A stretch of DNA of 64,000 nt from Brachypodium distachyon. Its lineage: Eukaryota > Streptophyta > Magnoliopsida > Poales > Poaceae. The translations under genes and the position numbers were made by a program. The stretch is from assembly GCF_000005505.3 (NCBI RefSeq), contig NC_016131.3, positions 40,692,855 to 40,756,854 on the forward strand, in the 5' to 3' direction. Positions 33,683 through 44,944 of the stretch are shown one piece after another. The notes under the pieces were generated by a model that was not told the DNA's origin, did not search any database, and saw only the letters and a program-made list of their open reading frames with translations. How positions within the stretch are numbered: position 1 is the first letter of the stretch; the number at the start of each line of letters is the position of its first letter.

Positions 33683-34992
33683 ATGGGGAAGAGCAAGAAG
33701 AGCGTGGAAGCTTGGCCGCTATCCTCCGTGGATCGTGAGAGGGTTGCCGGCATGCAAGAAAAAGGGTTGCGGTCCCCGCGGCCTGGGCATGTGCGTTTTC
33801 CCAGTGAGGAGGTAATCCCTCACCCTATGCATGGAGAGTGAGTGGTGCATTACGATTTCATCACCCACAGCTTAGCATTTCTAGTCCATCATTTCCTTCG
33901 TAGCCTTCTTTTGGCCTATGGGCTCCAACTTCATAATCTTTCCCCAAACTCCTATCTCCACATCGCGTGCTTTGTGACGCTGTGTGAATGCTTTCTCGGT
34001 ATAAACCCACACCTGGGTCTTTGGAAGAGAATGTTCACAATCCAGCGCCCGGGCAAGGACGCGATTGGATGTGTGGACATCAAAACTCAGGCAGATGCCA
34101 AATTCTTCAACCTCCGAGCGAAGGAATCACTTTCTCGATGGAAATCGAGGTGGTTTTATGTCATGGATGTGCCGGCTGAAGGTCGTGGCTTCAGTCTCCC
34201 TGAATTCTCCGTGACATCTTCAGTGAAGAAGACGACAGCATGGAGTCATAAGTTGGGCGGAACAGAAGGCGAAGAAGCTGAGACTCTAATGGCCCAAGTC
34301 TTGTCTCTCATGGAGACTCCTCAGCTTAAGGTGACAGGAATTCACCTGATCACTGCTTTTATCCAGAGAAGAATCCAACCTCTGCAAGCTCGTGCTCAGC
34401 CCATGTGGACATATCAAGGGGTTCGTGACGTGACCCGGATTAGCACCGTGGAATTTCATTCGACTGAAGTGTGTCGACGAGTTCGACGGCTCACTGACTT
34501 CGGTGAGTCAGAACCATGTGAGATTGACCCTCCAGTGGCTCCCTATGGACCCGACAGGCCCCGGGAAAAGGTAGTCATCCATGCTTTTAACAACCTTGCA
34601 GTCTTGACATGAACTGTTTCTGATTATACTTTTGATTCTAGGGACCCGACAATGAGCCGAGCAGCGTTTCTCCCCCGGCAAAGAAGCGCGGCAGAGAAAA
34701 CGATAACCCGCCGGTACAGATCCGACCAATAGGCACGAGGGGCCCGAATATCGAGCCGTCAGTGTCCGTACTTGCGTTCAAAAGAACCAAATCCAATGGG
34801 CCCGTTGCAGCTCGTCGTTTTGGTCTTCTTGCTTGATTTGACCGTGGCAGGTGAGCACTTTGGCGATCCTATTTCAGCATTTTAGAGATTTTGTTGAACC
34901 TCTAAAATTCTTGTTCAACCATACCGGTGGCTCAGTCGAGGGCAAAAAGGCTCCCGAGAACGAATTGACTGGTCAGGACTCGAAAGGGTCAG
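33683..34992 (+). pseudogene. Antisense ORF of U copy 1 (putative gypsy-type transposon protein, Transposase_28-like)
   Basis: It starts MGKSKK at 33683. Exon 1 runs to 34570 (GT donor), exon 2 from 34642 to 34850, and exon 3 is cut by the X LTR at 34993. The core (YDFITHSLAFLVHHFLRSLL, then LHNLSPNSYLHIACFVTLCE) fits the PF04195 pattern of plant gypsy-associated proteins of unknown role. Lesions: TGA at 33839-33841 where copy 2 has CGA, and a TGA in exon 2 near 34833. It is encoded opposite to the sense strand of its element, like antisense extra ORFs known in Tat-lineage elements (Grande, Retand, RIRE2 type). No biochemical function is established. Confidence 0.75.
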
Positions 34993-37655
34993 TGAAGCGA
35001 GCGCCCCCGTACAGGGCTCTGTGCTTATTTGTGCTAGTCCCTGGATCGACTCACTAGCACACACAGTTCCAAGATGTAATACCAAGATACAAAGGTCAAC
35101 AGTACTTTATTACATCGTATCATCCAGAACTTAATTGTACTTATAAATTTGCATGACCCCTTGGGCCAGCATAAACAAATAGTGTTTCAAAACCATAAAA
35201 CATTGTATCATAAAACTGCAGCGGAAAGGTAGAGCAAATGGGCCTCAACTACTCCCAGAGGAGAGAGCATGTTGGAATGTAAACACATGACCCAAAGATC
35301 ATCGACGAACCTCACTCTTCATCACATTCACCTGCATTATTGATTGCAGCCATTACGTGGTCAATACATTGAATGTATTGGCAAGTTCACCTGAAAGTTA
35401 TAACAGATCCTACCAAGTATATGCAATTGAGGTATAGTGGGGTTCAGGCTTTATGGCGTGGTAGCAAAACATAGTTTATCTTACTACAACTGAATGTTAC
35501 AATATTGATAACTAATGGACATCGGGTAGAAACACCGATGCTCCTATTAATCTAAGGACATCGAGTAGACACATCCACGCTTCTAACCCAAGTTTAACCC
35601 ATTCACTTTATTTAAGAAATTGGAATGAGTGAGACTTTCCTTACAGCCCCCAAATCTAGTTGCTCATGATTATCCGTAACCGGGGACACGGCTAAGTACT
35701 TAGTTTGACACTCTCGAGAGGTGGTACACTTTCTCCACAAGAATTCGACGTGTTATTCCCTTGCTGTCCTCAGGGTAGAGTAGCAACGGCATCGACTTCA
35801 AGAATTTTCAGAACATAATCCCCCAGACCACCTGAGGGACCCGCGCTTCCACCTGCACAACTACCTCGGTACAATCCCTCGGATCTGGGTTCATATTTCT
35901 TACTCCATCCAGCCAGAGCCCATATTAGCATGTGGTTGTACTGGAAGCTACTAAACAGGAAACTAGTCCAGTCTCTGATACCCCAGGTGGCATTCCATAT
36001 TTGCGACGCAAGCGCTCCCTGAATCCACGGAAGAGACGTCCATGGACGATCCATCTCCAAATCCACGGAGACTCGACTCAGAGGGACTCATAGAAATGGA
36101 CCTGACGTCGCGAAACATCTCAAAATCTCAAAGCAGTCCACCCAGGATGGTTCATTGGGGTTGTTTTGCCAAGTTTCCAAAATCACTCCACATCATCATT
36201 TCACAGTGATTGAGATTCCCTCCCACGTTTACTAACATAGCATGGCTAAGCAATACTAATCACGATGGCTATTGGTGGAGAATTCATGGCAAAGGTAACC
36301 CTATAGCTAGTGGGTCAATCATAGCTAGCATAAGTACGAGTAATAGTCCTATCAATGCATTTCTACAATCAACTCTAATGCATAAGTATTTTTAAAAAAA
36401 CCAGTAATAGGATATGATCAAAGTGAACTTGCCTTGGTAGTAGTTGGAGTTCAAACACTCGTCGCAATCACAAGGTTCGCTCTCCGAGTAAACTAAAACA
36501 AACAAGCATACACACACATAAACACACAATTCACATCATGACAAAAGAAAGTATGCTATGATGCGATGCAAGCATTTCACATGATTGGGTTTATTTTATT
36601 CGGGTGATCAACTGGTCCAAACCATTAGCAATTAAAACAAATGCATTAGGGTTTTAAATAAAAAGGCAAAAACAATTGATTAAAACCCTAAATTATAGTT
36701 TCATTGGCATCAGCCAAATAATTTAATTCAAAATATTTATTTCTCTGTCCCAATGGACAGGGGATAATAAAACAAATTTTTGGGCACTAGTTTCAATTAA
36801 AAAAGATTTTTAAATAATCAGTTATGAATTAAATGGCATTAAACACTATTCTGTAAATTGAGCGTGATTCAAATATTCAAATTTAAATTTAAACTATGCC
36901 AAAAGATTCTACAGGTAAGAGCTTTCCAGAAAGGTAAAATTTGTCAAATTTGGCAAAAAGGTTTAAAAGTTATAAGCATTTGAAGTTTTAGGGGCTTTTC
37001 TGCAAAACTGCCATTTAATTTAAATCGGGATTAAGTTTTTATTAAAAACCGTGACACGTGGCATCCTCTGGTTGGACGGTACCGGTTCGGGATAGGATTT
37101 AATCTGGGCCGTCGGATCTCAGTTAAATGGAATCGGACGACCTAGATCGCGTACCGGTTCGATTTAAAAGCAATCTAATCTCAGCCGTAGATCTAGATCG
37201 GATGGACGAGGGTAGGTCGGGCTCACCTCCGGCCGGCTAGGGTTCCGGCGAGCGGCGGGGGGCTTGGGAAGCAGCGTCGCGGGCGGTTTCGGCGAGGCTG
37301 TGGGCTCGGGGAAGGGCGGAGACGAAGCGGCGTGGCACGGCAGAGACGATGACGGGGTCGGCACTCCTCGGGGTCGTCGGAAACGACGCCTAGGACGAAG
37401 ATGAGGCAGCGGCCAGCGATGGAGCTTCGGGTTCATGTCGGCGAGGTCCTGCGGTGCGCGAAAAGGAAAAGGAAGCGCGTCACAACGTGCGAGAGAGAGA
37501 GAGAGGAGAAGAGAGGGGTATGCGTCTTCGAGAAAGACTCACCGAGCTCGTCGGCATTGACCCAAAAACGCAGCGGCGGGCGAGCTTCTCCGGCGAGGAA
37601 TCGCGGCAGCCTGGGGGCGCAATCGAGAGAGAGGAGAGGGGGAAATGAACGGGGA
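34993..37655. mobile_element. X LTR copy 2, right end truncated
   Basis: It starts TGAAGCGAGC inside the U antisense ORF and follows the 1140-4089 copy in order, including the GGGTTCCGGCGAGC and GACGCCTAGGACG blocks. It is cut at about 37655, where an S LTR fragment begins, losing roughly the last 450 bp. An (AG)n run lies at 37491-37510. The truncation prevents a test of the target duplication. Confidence 0.8.
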
Positions 37656-37945
37656 TGGCTTGCCTGGCATCGGTATGTAGGCGCTGACCGGTTTTCCTGA
37701 GATGATGATGGCGCTACTTTACTTTTTACCGCGTGGTCAGGATAAGACCGTTGAGAGATCTCGGCGTGCTCGTCCTTAGCCTGCAAACTCATAAGACAAA
37801 ATAGCCATGTCGGCATACGCCTAGGATGCCGGCTTAGTGTTAGTTTGACTTTATGATGCCGGCATATATAACTATGCCAGCCTTGTCTTCATCATTTCGG
37901 CTAGAGTTGTGTCACCATGACCCTACCCGGGGTCATCCCCCCGAC
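37656..37945 (-). repeat. 3' LTR fragment of Tat-like element S
   Basis: It matches the last 290 bp of the S LTR at 56578-56867, from TGGCATCGGTATGTAGGCG to CCCCCCGAC. It is followed by GTAGTCCCCGAAG, whose inverse (CTTCGGGGACTAC) looks like the polypurine tract. The left part was lost at the junction with X. Confidence 0.75.
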
Positions 37946-38761
37946 GTAGTCCCCGAAGCTGTTGCGGTCCGGCAGAGAAGAATGTCGGGCCACGACAGTT
38001 TCCCATAGACAGGCCACCAAAGCCTACTTGGGCTTAGCCGAGAAAGATGCCGAGACAACCCCAAGTTCTCCTAGCCGAGATCAATCCATTCCGACATTCC
38101 GGGTCGACATGCTTATCCAGCCCTTAGCCGAGATTTTTTCTCCTCCATGGCCGACAGTTGAAAACTTACTACTACCGATATAGATGTCACCTGTGACTTG
38201 GATAATACACTCTTTTAAACTAACGGGAGGATAAGGCAGGAGTTACTGCCATTGCGCTTTTTGAGGCGAGCGCGCCGTCCCATCGGACAGTAAAGCCGAC
38301 AGAGCCATTAAGAGGGGAATTTCGGTTCCCACGCAGACACTTATCCTCCCGAATCTTGCAGGATTCTCGGCGGCACGCCGTGCAGTAACCAAGTGTGCGC
38401 TTTGATGGGAATAACTGCCCCAAATCGTGCGCAATCTTCCCGTTAGCCACTAAGGTGGTGGGCATGGGGAACCCACACCCCATTACTGCGCCACGGGTAT
38501 AAGTAGCAGGGGAGGGCGAGGGCAGAAAACCCTTCGCACTCCTCGCACTCTTCATCCTCCTCTGTTCTCCTACTCCTCGCGCACTCCGCCGCCACCTGCT
38601 AGCTCCGAGCTTCCCCACCGCCGCGGTTTCTCGCCTCCGAGCTCACTGCCGTCGGTTCGCTCGCACCCATCTGGGTCTCCGCCGCATTAGCTTGCTAGCC
38701 CAAGCCTCGCGCAAGCACCATCTTCACCGAATCCTCCAAACCCTAGATCTGTTCTCCATCC
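37946..38761 (+). promoter_or_regulatory. Leader and promoter-like region of the S antisense ORF
   Basis: A TATA-like box (GGGTATAAGTAG, TATAAG at 38499-38504) is followed by a C/T-rich leader (CCTCCTCTGTTCTCCTACTCC) and the ATG at 38762. The arrangement is that of a plant core promoter and 5' untranslated region, separate from the LTR promoter and on the opposite strand. Confidence 0.6.
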
Positions 38762-39425
38762 ATGGCATCTTCTTCTCGCAACCCCACCGTCGACCCTGCT
38801 GCTCAGCAGGCTGAAGAGAGGGCCAGGGCCGGCTGCGAGCGAGCCGGCTGGGAGGGCTCGGACGTCAGTCCTGCGGACATCCAGTGGCTCCGCTGCTCCC
38901 GCCGGATCCCAGAGGACGTTGAGTGCCGGATTCCTGGCAGCGAGACCGTGCCAACTCCAAAGGCTGGTGAGCGCGCGTTGTCTTTCTTGCTCACTTTGAG
39001 CGCGGTTTTGCTCTTCCTTGTAGTGATTTTCTTAGGAATTTCCTAGATTTCTTTGGCCTCCAGCCGCACCACCTTCCGGCGAATGCCATTCTTACTCTCT
39101 CGGCATTCGTCACTTGCTGCGAAGGCTATCTCGGCCTTTGGCCCTCCATCGACCTGTGGTCCTAGTACTTCATGTTCCGGCCACAGGTTCTTCCTGATAA
39201 GGACAATCCCGGCGCCGCGAAACCGATGACCTAATGCGGCGCCGCCACTGTCATTCCTCTCCGGAGTTCCGCCTTCCCCCGGATTCAGGGTCTTGAGTCA
39301 TGTAAAAAAAGGCTCAAGACCTTTTTCTATGTTAAAAATTCCTCTGAAGCCGACAAGATCAATATGCCGGGATTTGAAGTCGGCCCCCCAGAGAAGAGAA
39401 ACTGGTCTTACGACCCGAAGGAGGG
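38762..39425 (+). pseudogene. Antisense ORF of S, 5' part (Transposase_28-like)
   Basis: The Met at 38762 (ATGGCATCTTCTTC) opens MASSSRNPTVDP. The WEGSDVSPADIQWLR and RRIP motifs follow, then a frameshift near 38985, after which the adjacent frame reads DFFGLQPHHLPANA (39050-39100). This is the hallmark of PF04195-type proteins. Further stops occur near 39163 and 39230. The coding sequence is split by the R element at 39426 and resumes at 41234. It acts, if at all, as an accessory protein of unknown role. Confidence 0.75.
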
Positions 39426-39765
39426 TGTCGTTGCACGGGGCTCCGACACCGGGGGCGTGCTGGCACACCCCCTTATCGGTTCGGTGGGGGCGTCGGGGAT
39501 CGCTCTTGCTGGCGGGCATTTAGAATGCCACGCGCGTCACCTTGCGCGACGGTGGGTGACGAGTCTGAGGATCCTTTCGGGTCCCCGTTACCCTGGCCTC
39601 CCTGCGGGGGAGGGTTTTCCCCTTGTCGCGAGGCGCGGCGTGCGTCTCCGCACGCCGGGTTCTGCCGGAGCCTGCCGTGTCCCCCTCGCCCTGCGGCTAT
39701 TGGGCGGCGAGCGCGAGGAGCGCGTCCAACTTCTCGCCCCATGTCTCGTGCGCCGGCGTGCCCTG

Positions 39766-40230
39766 CTACGGTTCGTATCGCACCATGACGCGCGCGGCGA
39801 TGATAGCCTCTGCCGGGGTCCGCGCGGGAGGCAGCCGGTTTCCCGAGCGGCTGCCCTCCGCCCTATCCCCAGACACACCTGGGTGCACGGGGTGCGATCC
39901 CAGCGGCGTCACCCGTGACGCAGTATGCTCGTGGCACAGCGGACGCTGTGCGCCTTCAGCCCGCGATTCGACTCGCGGGCCGGCGTGGGCGGCGCTACGT
40001 CCGCTCGCACGGCTGGCCCCAACTCTAGGGGCCGCCGGCCCCCTCGGCCGGTTATCTGCTGATGGCCGAGGATGTGGGGGTGGCAGCTGTGACTGTTGCA
40101 CTCGCGTGGGCTCAGGATTTTCCTGAACCCGAGACGCGGGCTGCGCGTCATGCGACCGCGTGTGTGCCGGTGGGGCCTCACGCGGGCCGATCCGAGGGTC
40201 ACCAGCCCGCTTGGGGGGCATGGTGGCTAG
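39766..40230 (-). pseudogene. Gag N-terminal remnant of the R element
   Basis: A minus-strand open frame follows the primer site and includes a Met start MPPKRAGDPRIG. It is Pro/Arg-rich and low in complexity, typical of Tat gag leaders. It is cut before any recognisable gag core. Confidence 0.45.
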
Positions 40231-40327
40231 CTCTGTCGGCGGAGAAGACGAGGCCGACGTCGATGTAGACACTGCCGCCGGCAGTCACCGGCGAGCTCTC
40301 CTCTCGCGCCCCCTACCTGGCGCCAGA

Positions 40328-41228
40328 TGTCGTTGCACGGGGCTCCGACACCGGGGTCGTGCTGGCACACCCCCTTTTAGGTTCGTCGGGGGCGTTGGGG
40401 ATCGCTCCGGCGATCGCCGGCGTGGCCGATGGCGTACGTAACCTGCAAAGAGGTGCACCCAGAATGCATGCAAGCTAGGAACATATGCACGCACGTTTTA
40501 CCCAGGTTCGGGCCACCCGGAGGTGTAAAACCCTACGTCCTGCTTGTCTGAACTCGTATTATCACAAAACCAAGTGTTTACAGGTTGCCGGGTGAGTTCC
40601 CGGGTACTCTCTCCCTTTGGCTAAGTGTTCCTTACTATTCTCTGCTAATGCTAGAGGCTAAGTGTGAGCAGATCGAACCCTTTGACCGTTGGCGGGGGTT
40701 CTCCTTTTATAGCCAAGGGGATACCACAGGTGCCACGGTGCATGTATTACAAGTGGCGAGCAGGGAGATAGGGCAACTCCCCCTCGGTGCGCTGGTGGGC
40801 GTGCATGAACGCCAACTCCGCTGCTAGGGGTCTAGAGCCCTACAAGTAGGATTGGACAGCCACTGTTTACCTGACTAGATTGGTAACTCCTCTCCTGTCG
40901 GCTCATTTAATGTGCCGTGCGCCTCACTCCTCGCCCTGGTGAGACTGCGCACTAGGCGCCTGGCACGCGCCCACGTGGCGCCGTTGTTCTGCTTGCTCGG
41001 CCCTGCCCTCACGACGGGAACCTGCACTCGGGAACCCCTCCTCCCGGCAGGTGACTTCCCGGGAGGCGGCCAGGCGGGAATATTCCCCGAAGCCCCGCTA
41101 GCCCTTCCGGGTTGGTGGCTTGCCGGGCAGCCCGTTAGCGGCCGCCCGGGATGAGGTCCTCTCGGGAACTCAGTGGTGCGACCCACACGTCACGCAATGG
41201 TGGTACCCCGGGTGCCACTGGTGCGACA
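40328..41228 (-). repeat. 5' LTR of the R element (complete, 901 bp)
   Basis: TGTCGTTGCACG... to ...GGTGCGACA, complete at both ends. It is the reference for the R LTR pieces at 44401-44612 and 54497-55146. The minus-strand TATAAAA (40705-40711) is a good promoter candidate. Confidence 0.85.
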
Positions 41229-41233
41229 GAGGG

Positions 41234-42409
41234 CCTCCCTGAGGTCAACGAGATCCACGCCGCCATCCTCGAGCTCAAGGACAATGGGATGACGGCTGAC
41301 GATCTGTTGGCCACTTTAGTGTACCGGCGGTTGTGTCCACTCCAGCGCCGGGTACACAACATGTGTTTCTATGGCGGCCAATTCGACCCGGACAGGGTGT
41401 CGACCTTCAAGCTCAACCACGCTGAAGTCCGGCGCCGGGTCAAGGCGATCGCCAAGACGAACATGTCCGAGAAATGGACATGGGGTATGCCGGCATACAG
41501 CCGGGATCGCCGCGCTCCTCTGATAAGTTTTAATTTTTACTTATCTCCTGTTCATATCCGACATATGGTTATGCTGGCCCTTATATGACGAATACCTTTC
41601 TCGGCTCAATTTGACTTCTTTGTGCAGAGGTTCTCTCTTCAGCGACGCGAAGACGGGAATTCCTCGGACAAACGTTTTGCAGCCCCACGCAGGTCTATCG
41701 ACGCTAAAGATCCGGATTCAGAGGACTTCATACCGATCGCTCATGCCGGCCCTCGACGTACCGAGAGTAAGGATCTCCGACATCCCCTTGTAATCCTTAC
41801 CATACTTGTTAGCAAAGTATTTACTCTTGTTTTATCCCGTAAATGGCCGACTCGGGCGAGTCTGCTGCCGAGGCATCGGATGTAGGCGTTGCTGCGGCGC
41901 CGGTCCGGGAGAGGCGCGCAGTCTCGAAGCGCGTCACCGGGAAAGATCTTCCGCAGAATGTGAAGCGGAAGAAAACTGCAGCACGTGGCCCCAAGCCTAA
42001 GCCCCTGATCGCCGGGTAAGGCCAATATTACCTCAACCTCTGATGTCGGTTTTCTTCTTATGTTGTCAAGCAAGCAACTAACTTTTATTTCTGCAGGGAG
42101 GCTCTGACGGCCACGCAATCTCAGACGTGCATTGCATCTGAGATCCCAGCGGCTCCGTCTTCCCGTGCCGAGGCTTCAAACTCGGGCACGGGTGAGGCCG
42201 AAACCGCCACGGAACCGACATCCCCCGCCCGGGACGTCGGCCCGAGCGTCGACGCCACGGTCGTCGGCCAGACGGAGACTCCTGCAGCCGGAGCCTCGGC
42301 AACTGAGGCCGCTCCTTCCTCGGCCGCAGTCGAGACGTCGACGGAGCCGCAAGCCTCGGAGACGCCATGGCAGCCGGCAACGTGTCCCCAGGAACCCCAA
42401 GGACCATAG
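41234..42409 (+). pseudogene. Antisense ORF of S, middle exons
   Basis: The frame resumes GLPEVNEIHAAI after the R insertion and runs to about 41535. Short introns then seem to separate AGGTTCTCTC... (41628-41767, GTAAGG donor) and MADSGESAAEAS... (41844-42016). The latter has a clear GTAAGG donor at 42017 and a TTTCTGCAG acceptor at 42097. The spliced reading continues EALTATQSQ to a TAG at 42407. The encoded region is Ala/Thr/Glu-rich and has a basic patch (KRVTGKDLPQNVKRKK) that could be a nuclear localisation signal. Confidence 0.55.
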
Positions 42410-42871
42410 CCGACTCCGATGCCGCCTCCGTCTCCATCACAGCTAGAAGCCGCCCAAGTTGCTGCCGCATGGGCCAAGAAGGCTAAAGGCCCCGCTGCCG
42501 CGGCAGGATCGGCAGCTCCGGGTTCCACCGGTCCGCAGCCTTCCGGCAGGCATCAAGGGGTTCCCCTCCGAACGACCAGCGGGCACAACTGGGGGTCACT
42601 GGGCCAGTTCGTAATGGACTGAAACAGCGCCGACAGTTGCGAGGTGACCTCCAGCACCCTCCAGGTGGCTCAGCAAAGCCCGCTGGTGGGACCTCCACCC
42701 ACGGCGACTCCAGAATCGGTGGCCACCCGGATGTATCAAGCAAGGGTGGCCTTGTTTGAGGCCAACCGATCTGCCGAGGTATGAAGAATTCCTTAAAATA
42801 TTTTTCTTTCAATTCTAGTATAGTACCCATACTCCTAGTCACCGAGGTTTAGGGCGAGTAAGAATTAGTCG

Positions 42872-43366
42872 GCCTGAAGCTTATCCCCTTAAAATTTCAA
42901 AGACTCTGCAACACTTAGAAATGTCAAACACTTATTCCCCGAGACTCAGGCCGGGTTTAGAATAGTCGGCCTGAAGCTTTAGCAGTTTCAAACACTTATT
43001 GCCCGAGATTCAGTCCGGGTTTAGAATAGTCGGCTTGAAGCTTTAGAAGCTTGAAACACTTATTCCCCGGGATTCAGGCCGGGTTTAGAATAGTCGGCAT
43101 GAAGCTTTAGAAGCTTCAAACACTTATTCCCCGAGATTCGGGCTGGGTTTAGAATAGTCGGCCCGAAGCTTTAGAAGCTTTAAACACTTATTCCCCGAGA
43201 TTCAAGCCGGGTTTAGAATAGTCAGCCTGAAGCTTTAGAAACTTCAAACACTTATTCCCCGAGATTCGGGTTGGGTTTAGAATAGTCGGCTTGAAGCTTT
43301 AGAAGCTTTAAACACTTATTCCCCGAGATTCAGGCCGGGTTTAGAATAGTCGGCCTGAAGCTTGTA
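42872..43366. repeat. Tandem array of a 64-bp unit with an internal palindrome
   Basis: About 7.5 units: CCCGAG-type landmarks recur at 42941, 43005, 43069, 43133, 43197, 43261 and 43325, exactly 64 bp apart. Each unit has GGGTTTAGAATAGTCGGC and the inverted repeat GAAGCTT-TAG-AAGCTTC. The array lies in an apparent intron of the S antisense ORF. Confidence 0.93.
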
Positions 43367-43416
43367 ATTGCGGACTTATTTACGGTACCAAACTTACCAG
43401 CGAATTGTTGCTTTGC

Positions 43417-44400
43417 AGTCCTGCATGAACAAACGCACCGCTACCTTCAAGACTTTGCTTGCAAAGTACAAGAAGCTGGAGGCAGAGCACGAGACTCTGA
43501 AGGTTGATCGCAAGGCTGATCGGAATAAGATCTTTGTCCAAGTATCAATGTTCTGCAAAGACTAACACTTGTTCTTGTTCACAGTCAGGGACACCGCTCA
43601 AGTGGCGGAGCTGCTGAAGTGCGTCGCCGAGGTCCAAGGTAACACTTCATCCCTATTCCGGGTTTCATCCATATTAGATGTTAGCCTCTGTAATATATGT
43701 CTGCTAAACAGACGAGAAGACTCGGCTGGCCGAGCAGCATTGGGAGGAAATAACCCGGCTGCAGGCGCAGATTGCGGCGCAGGCCGAGACGCACCAAACC
43801 GAGGTGGGTCAACTCACCTCGGCCCTCTCTTCCCAGGCCGATGAAAGATCGTCCTGGAAAGTGAGGTGAAAAACTGCAAGGGTCTAGTTGCCCAACTCGA
43901 GACCCGTGCTACTGCCGCCAAGTTGGAAGATGCCGAGAAAGATCCAACTGTTCAAGGTCGTCCGGAACGAACTCATCAAAATTGACAACATGCTGACAAG
44001 CAAGTCGCCTTGGTGCATATCTCCTCATCTAATCATTTGTCCAAGTAATAGCAATAGGGTGCCGAAACTCACTACTATTTGCCTGTCTTTGCCAGAATTC
44101 TTCCCTTAGTCCCTCGAGGGTGCCAAGAGGCCGTGAGGACGGCCCGCCGAAAGAGGGATCCGGCAGCAGCAGCAGCAGGGGTGCCGTACGAGTATGACTT
44201 GGTGAACTACCTGGTGAGCATTGCGAGCCGGGTCAAACCACTCAACTCATTCGGCGTCAACATGCTGAATGCCGGCATCCGGGCCTTTCGCGTGCTGTGG
44301 CCGGGAGAAGAAGCTCCGACGGACATCCCGGAGTTGGCCAAGTGCTTGCTGGAGGTCGAGTCTCGGCTGAGTGACTGGCGGGAGTCGGCCGTGCGCATCG
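43417..44400 (+). pseudogene. Antisense ORF of S, 3' coiled-coil exons
   Basis: Short exons have good borders. TTTGCAG precedes TCCTGCATG (43419) and the coding runs through KKLEAEHETLKVDRK to about 43540. Next is 43584-43638 (GTAACA donor), then 43712-43868 (DEKTRLAEQHWEEITRLQ). A last exon (about 44110-44400) reads VPYEYDLVNYLVSIASRV and ends SRLSDWRESAVRI. The middle is heptad-like coiled coil. It is cut at 44400 by the R LTR fragment, and some frames are lost. Confidence 0.55.
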
Positions 44401-44612
44401 AAAACCTGCACCCGGGAGCGCCCCTCCCGGCAAGTACCTTCCCGGGAGGTGCCTAGGCAGGAATTATCCCCCGAAGCCCCGCTAGCCCCGCCAGGCTGGT
44501 AGCTTTCCGGGCGGCTTGTATACTGCCGCCAGGGGTGTGACCCTCCCTGGAAGCAGGCGAGGCGACCCGCGCGTCGTGCAGCGGTGGCACCCCGAGTGCC
44601 ACTGGTGCGATA
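44401..44612 (-). repeat. R 3' LTR fragment, left end of the palindrome
   Basis: It matches 41018-41228 of the R LTR (CTGCACCCGGGAG... to GGTGCGA), ending TA where the intact LTR has CA. It is followed by GTAGCCCCTGGGC (44613-44625), the inverse of a polypurine-like CCCAGGGGCTAC. The same block is inverted at 54484-54720. Confidence 0.8.
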
Positions 44613-44944
44613 GTAGCCCCTGGGCATGGGCCGGCAACGCCTCTTCCCGGGCGGACTCCTCCCTAGTCGGTTGCCAGGCTACGCCCTTAACCGACGCGTG
44701 GGTCCTGAGCCACCTCGGGCCCGCGTCTCCCCGCCGTCCCAAGGACTCCGCCGTTACAGGCGGAATAGTGGGTGCGAGATTTCCGCTGTAACCTCCCCCT
44801 TAATCATGGGAAGTTAAGGCCACTCTTCGCATTATTCCCTTGATTAGTAATTATCCCAATGCACCCGTAAGGTACGGATGCGACCGTTACCGAACGGCGG
44901 AGTGTTATAAAGCTTCACTGCTGCGCTGAGGGGTAAACCCTCCG
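44613..44944 (+). promoter_or_regulatory. Leader of the R antisense ORF (plus arm)
   Basis: About 330 bp are nearly identical to the inverse of 54180-54484. A TATA-like TTATAA lies at 44905-44910. The sequence departs from the other arm at about 44940, where the ORF start has been deleted. Confidence 0.6.

Larger units (their letters stand above)
39426..41228 (-). mobile_element. Internally deleted R element with intact ends
   Basis: TG at 39426 and CA at 41228 are flanked by a perfect 5-bp duplication GAGGG (39421-39425, 41229-41233). On the minus strand there is a 5' LTR (40328-41228, TATAAAA near 40705), a TGGCGCC-type primer site (about 40310-40326) and a gag start (39766-40230). A deletion then leaves only the last ~80 bp of the 3' LTR (39426-39505, matching 40328-40407). 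Removing the element restores the S antisense ORF frame (DPKE then GLPEV). Confidence 0.87.

Noticed and set aside
39473..40441. Many long plus-strand frames in the R element
   Set aside because: They are shadows of the minus-strand LTR, primer site and gag leader in GC-rich DNA.
42872..43366. Regular repeats resembling a CRISPR array
   Set aside because: There are no unique spacers; the whole 64-bp unit repeats. The window is clearly plant nuclear DNA.
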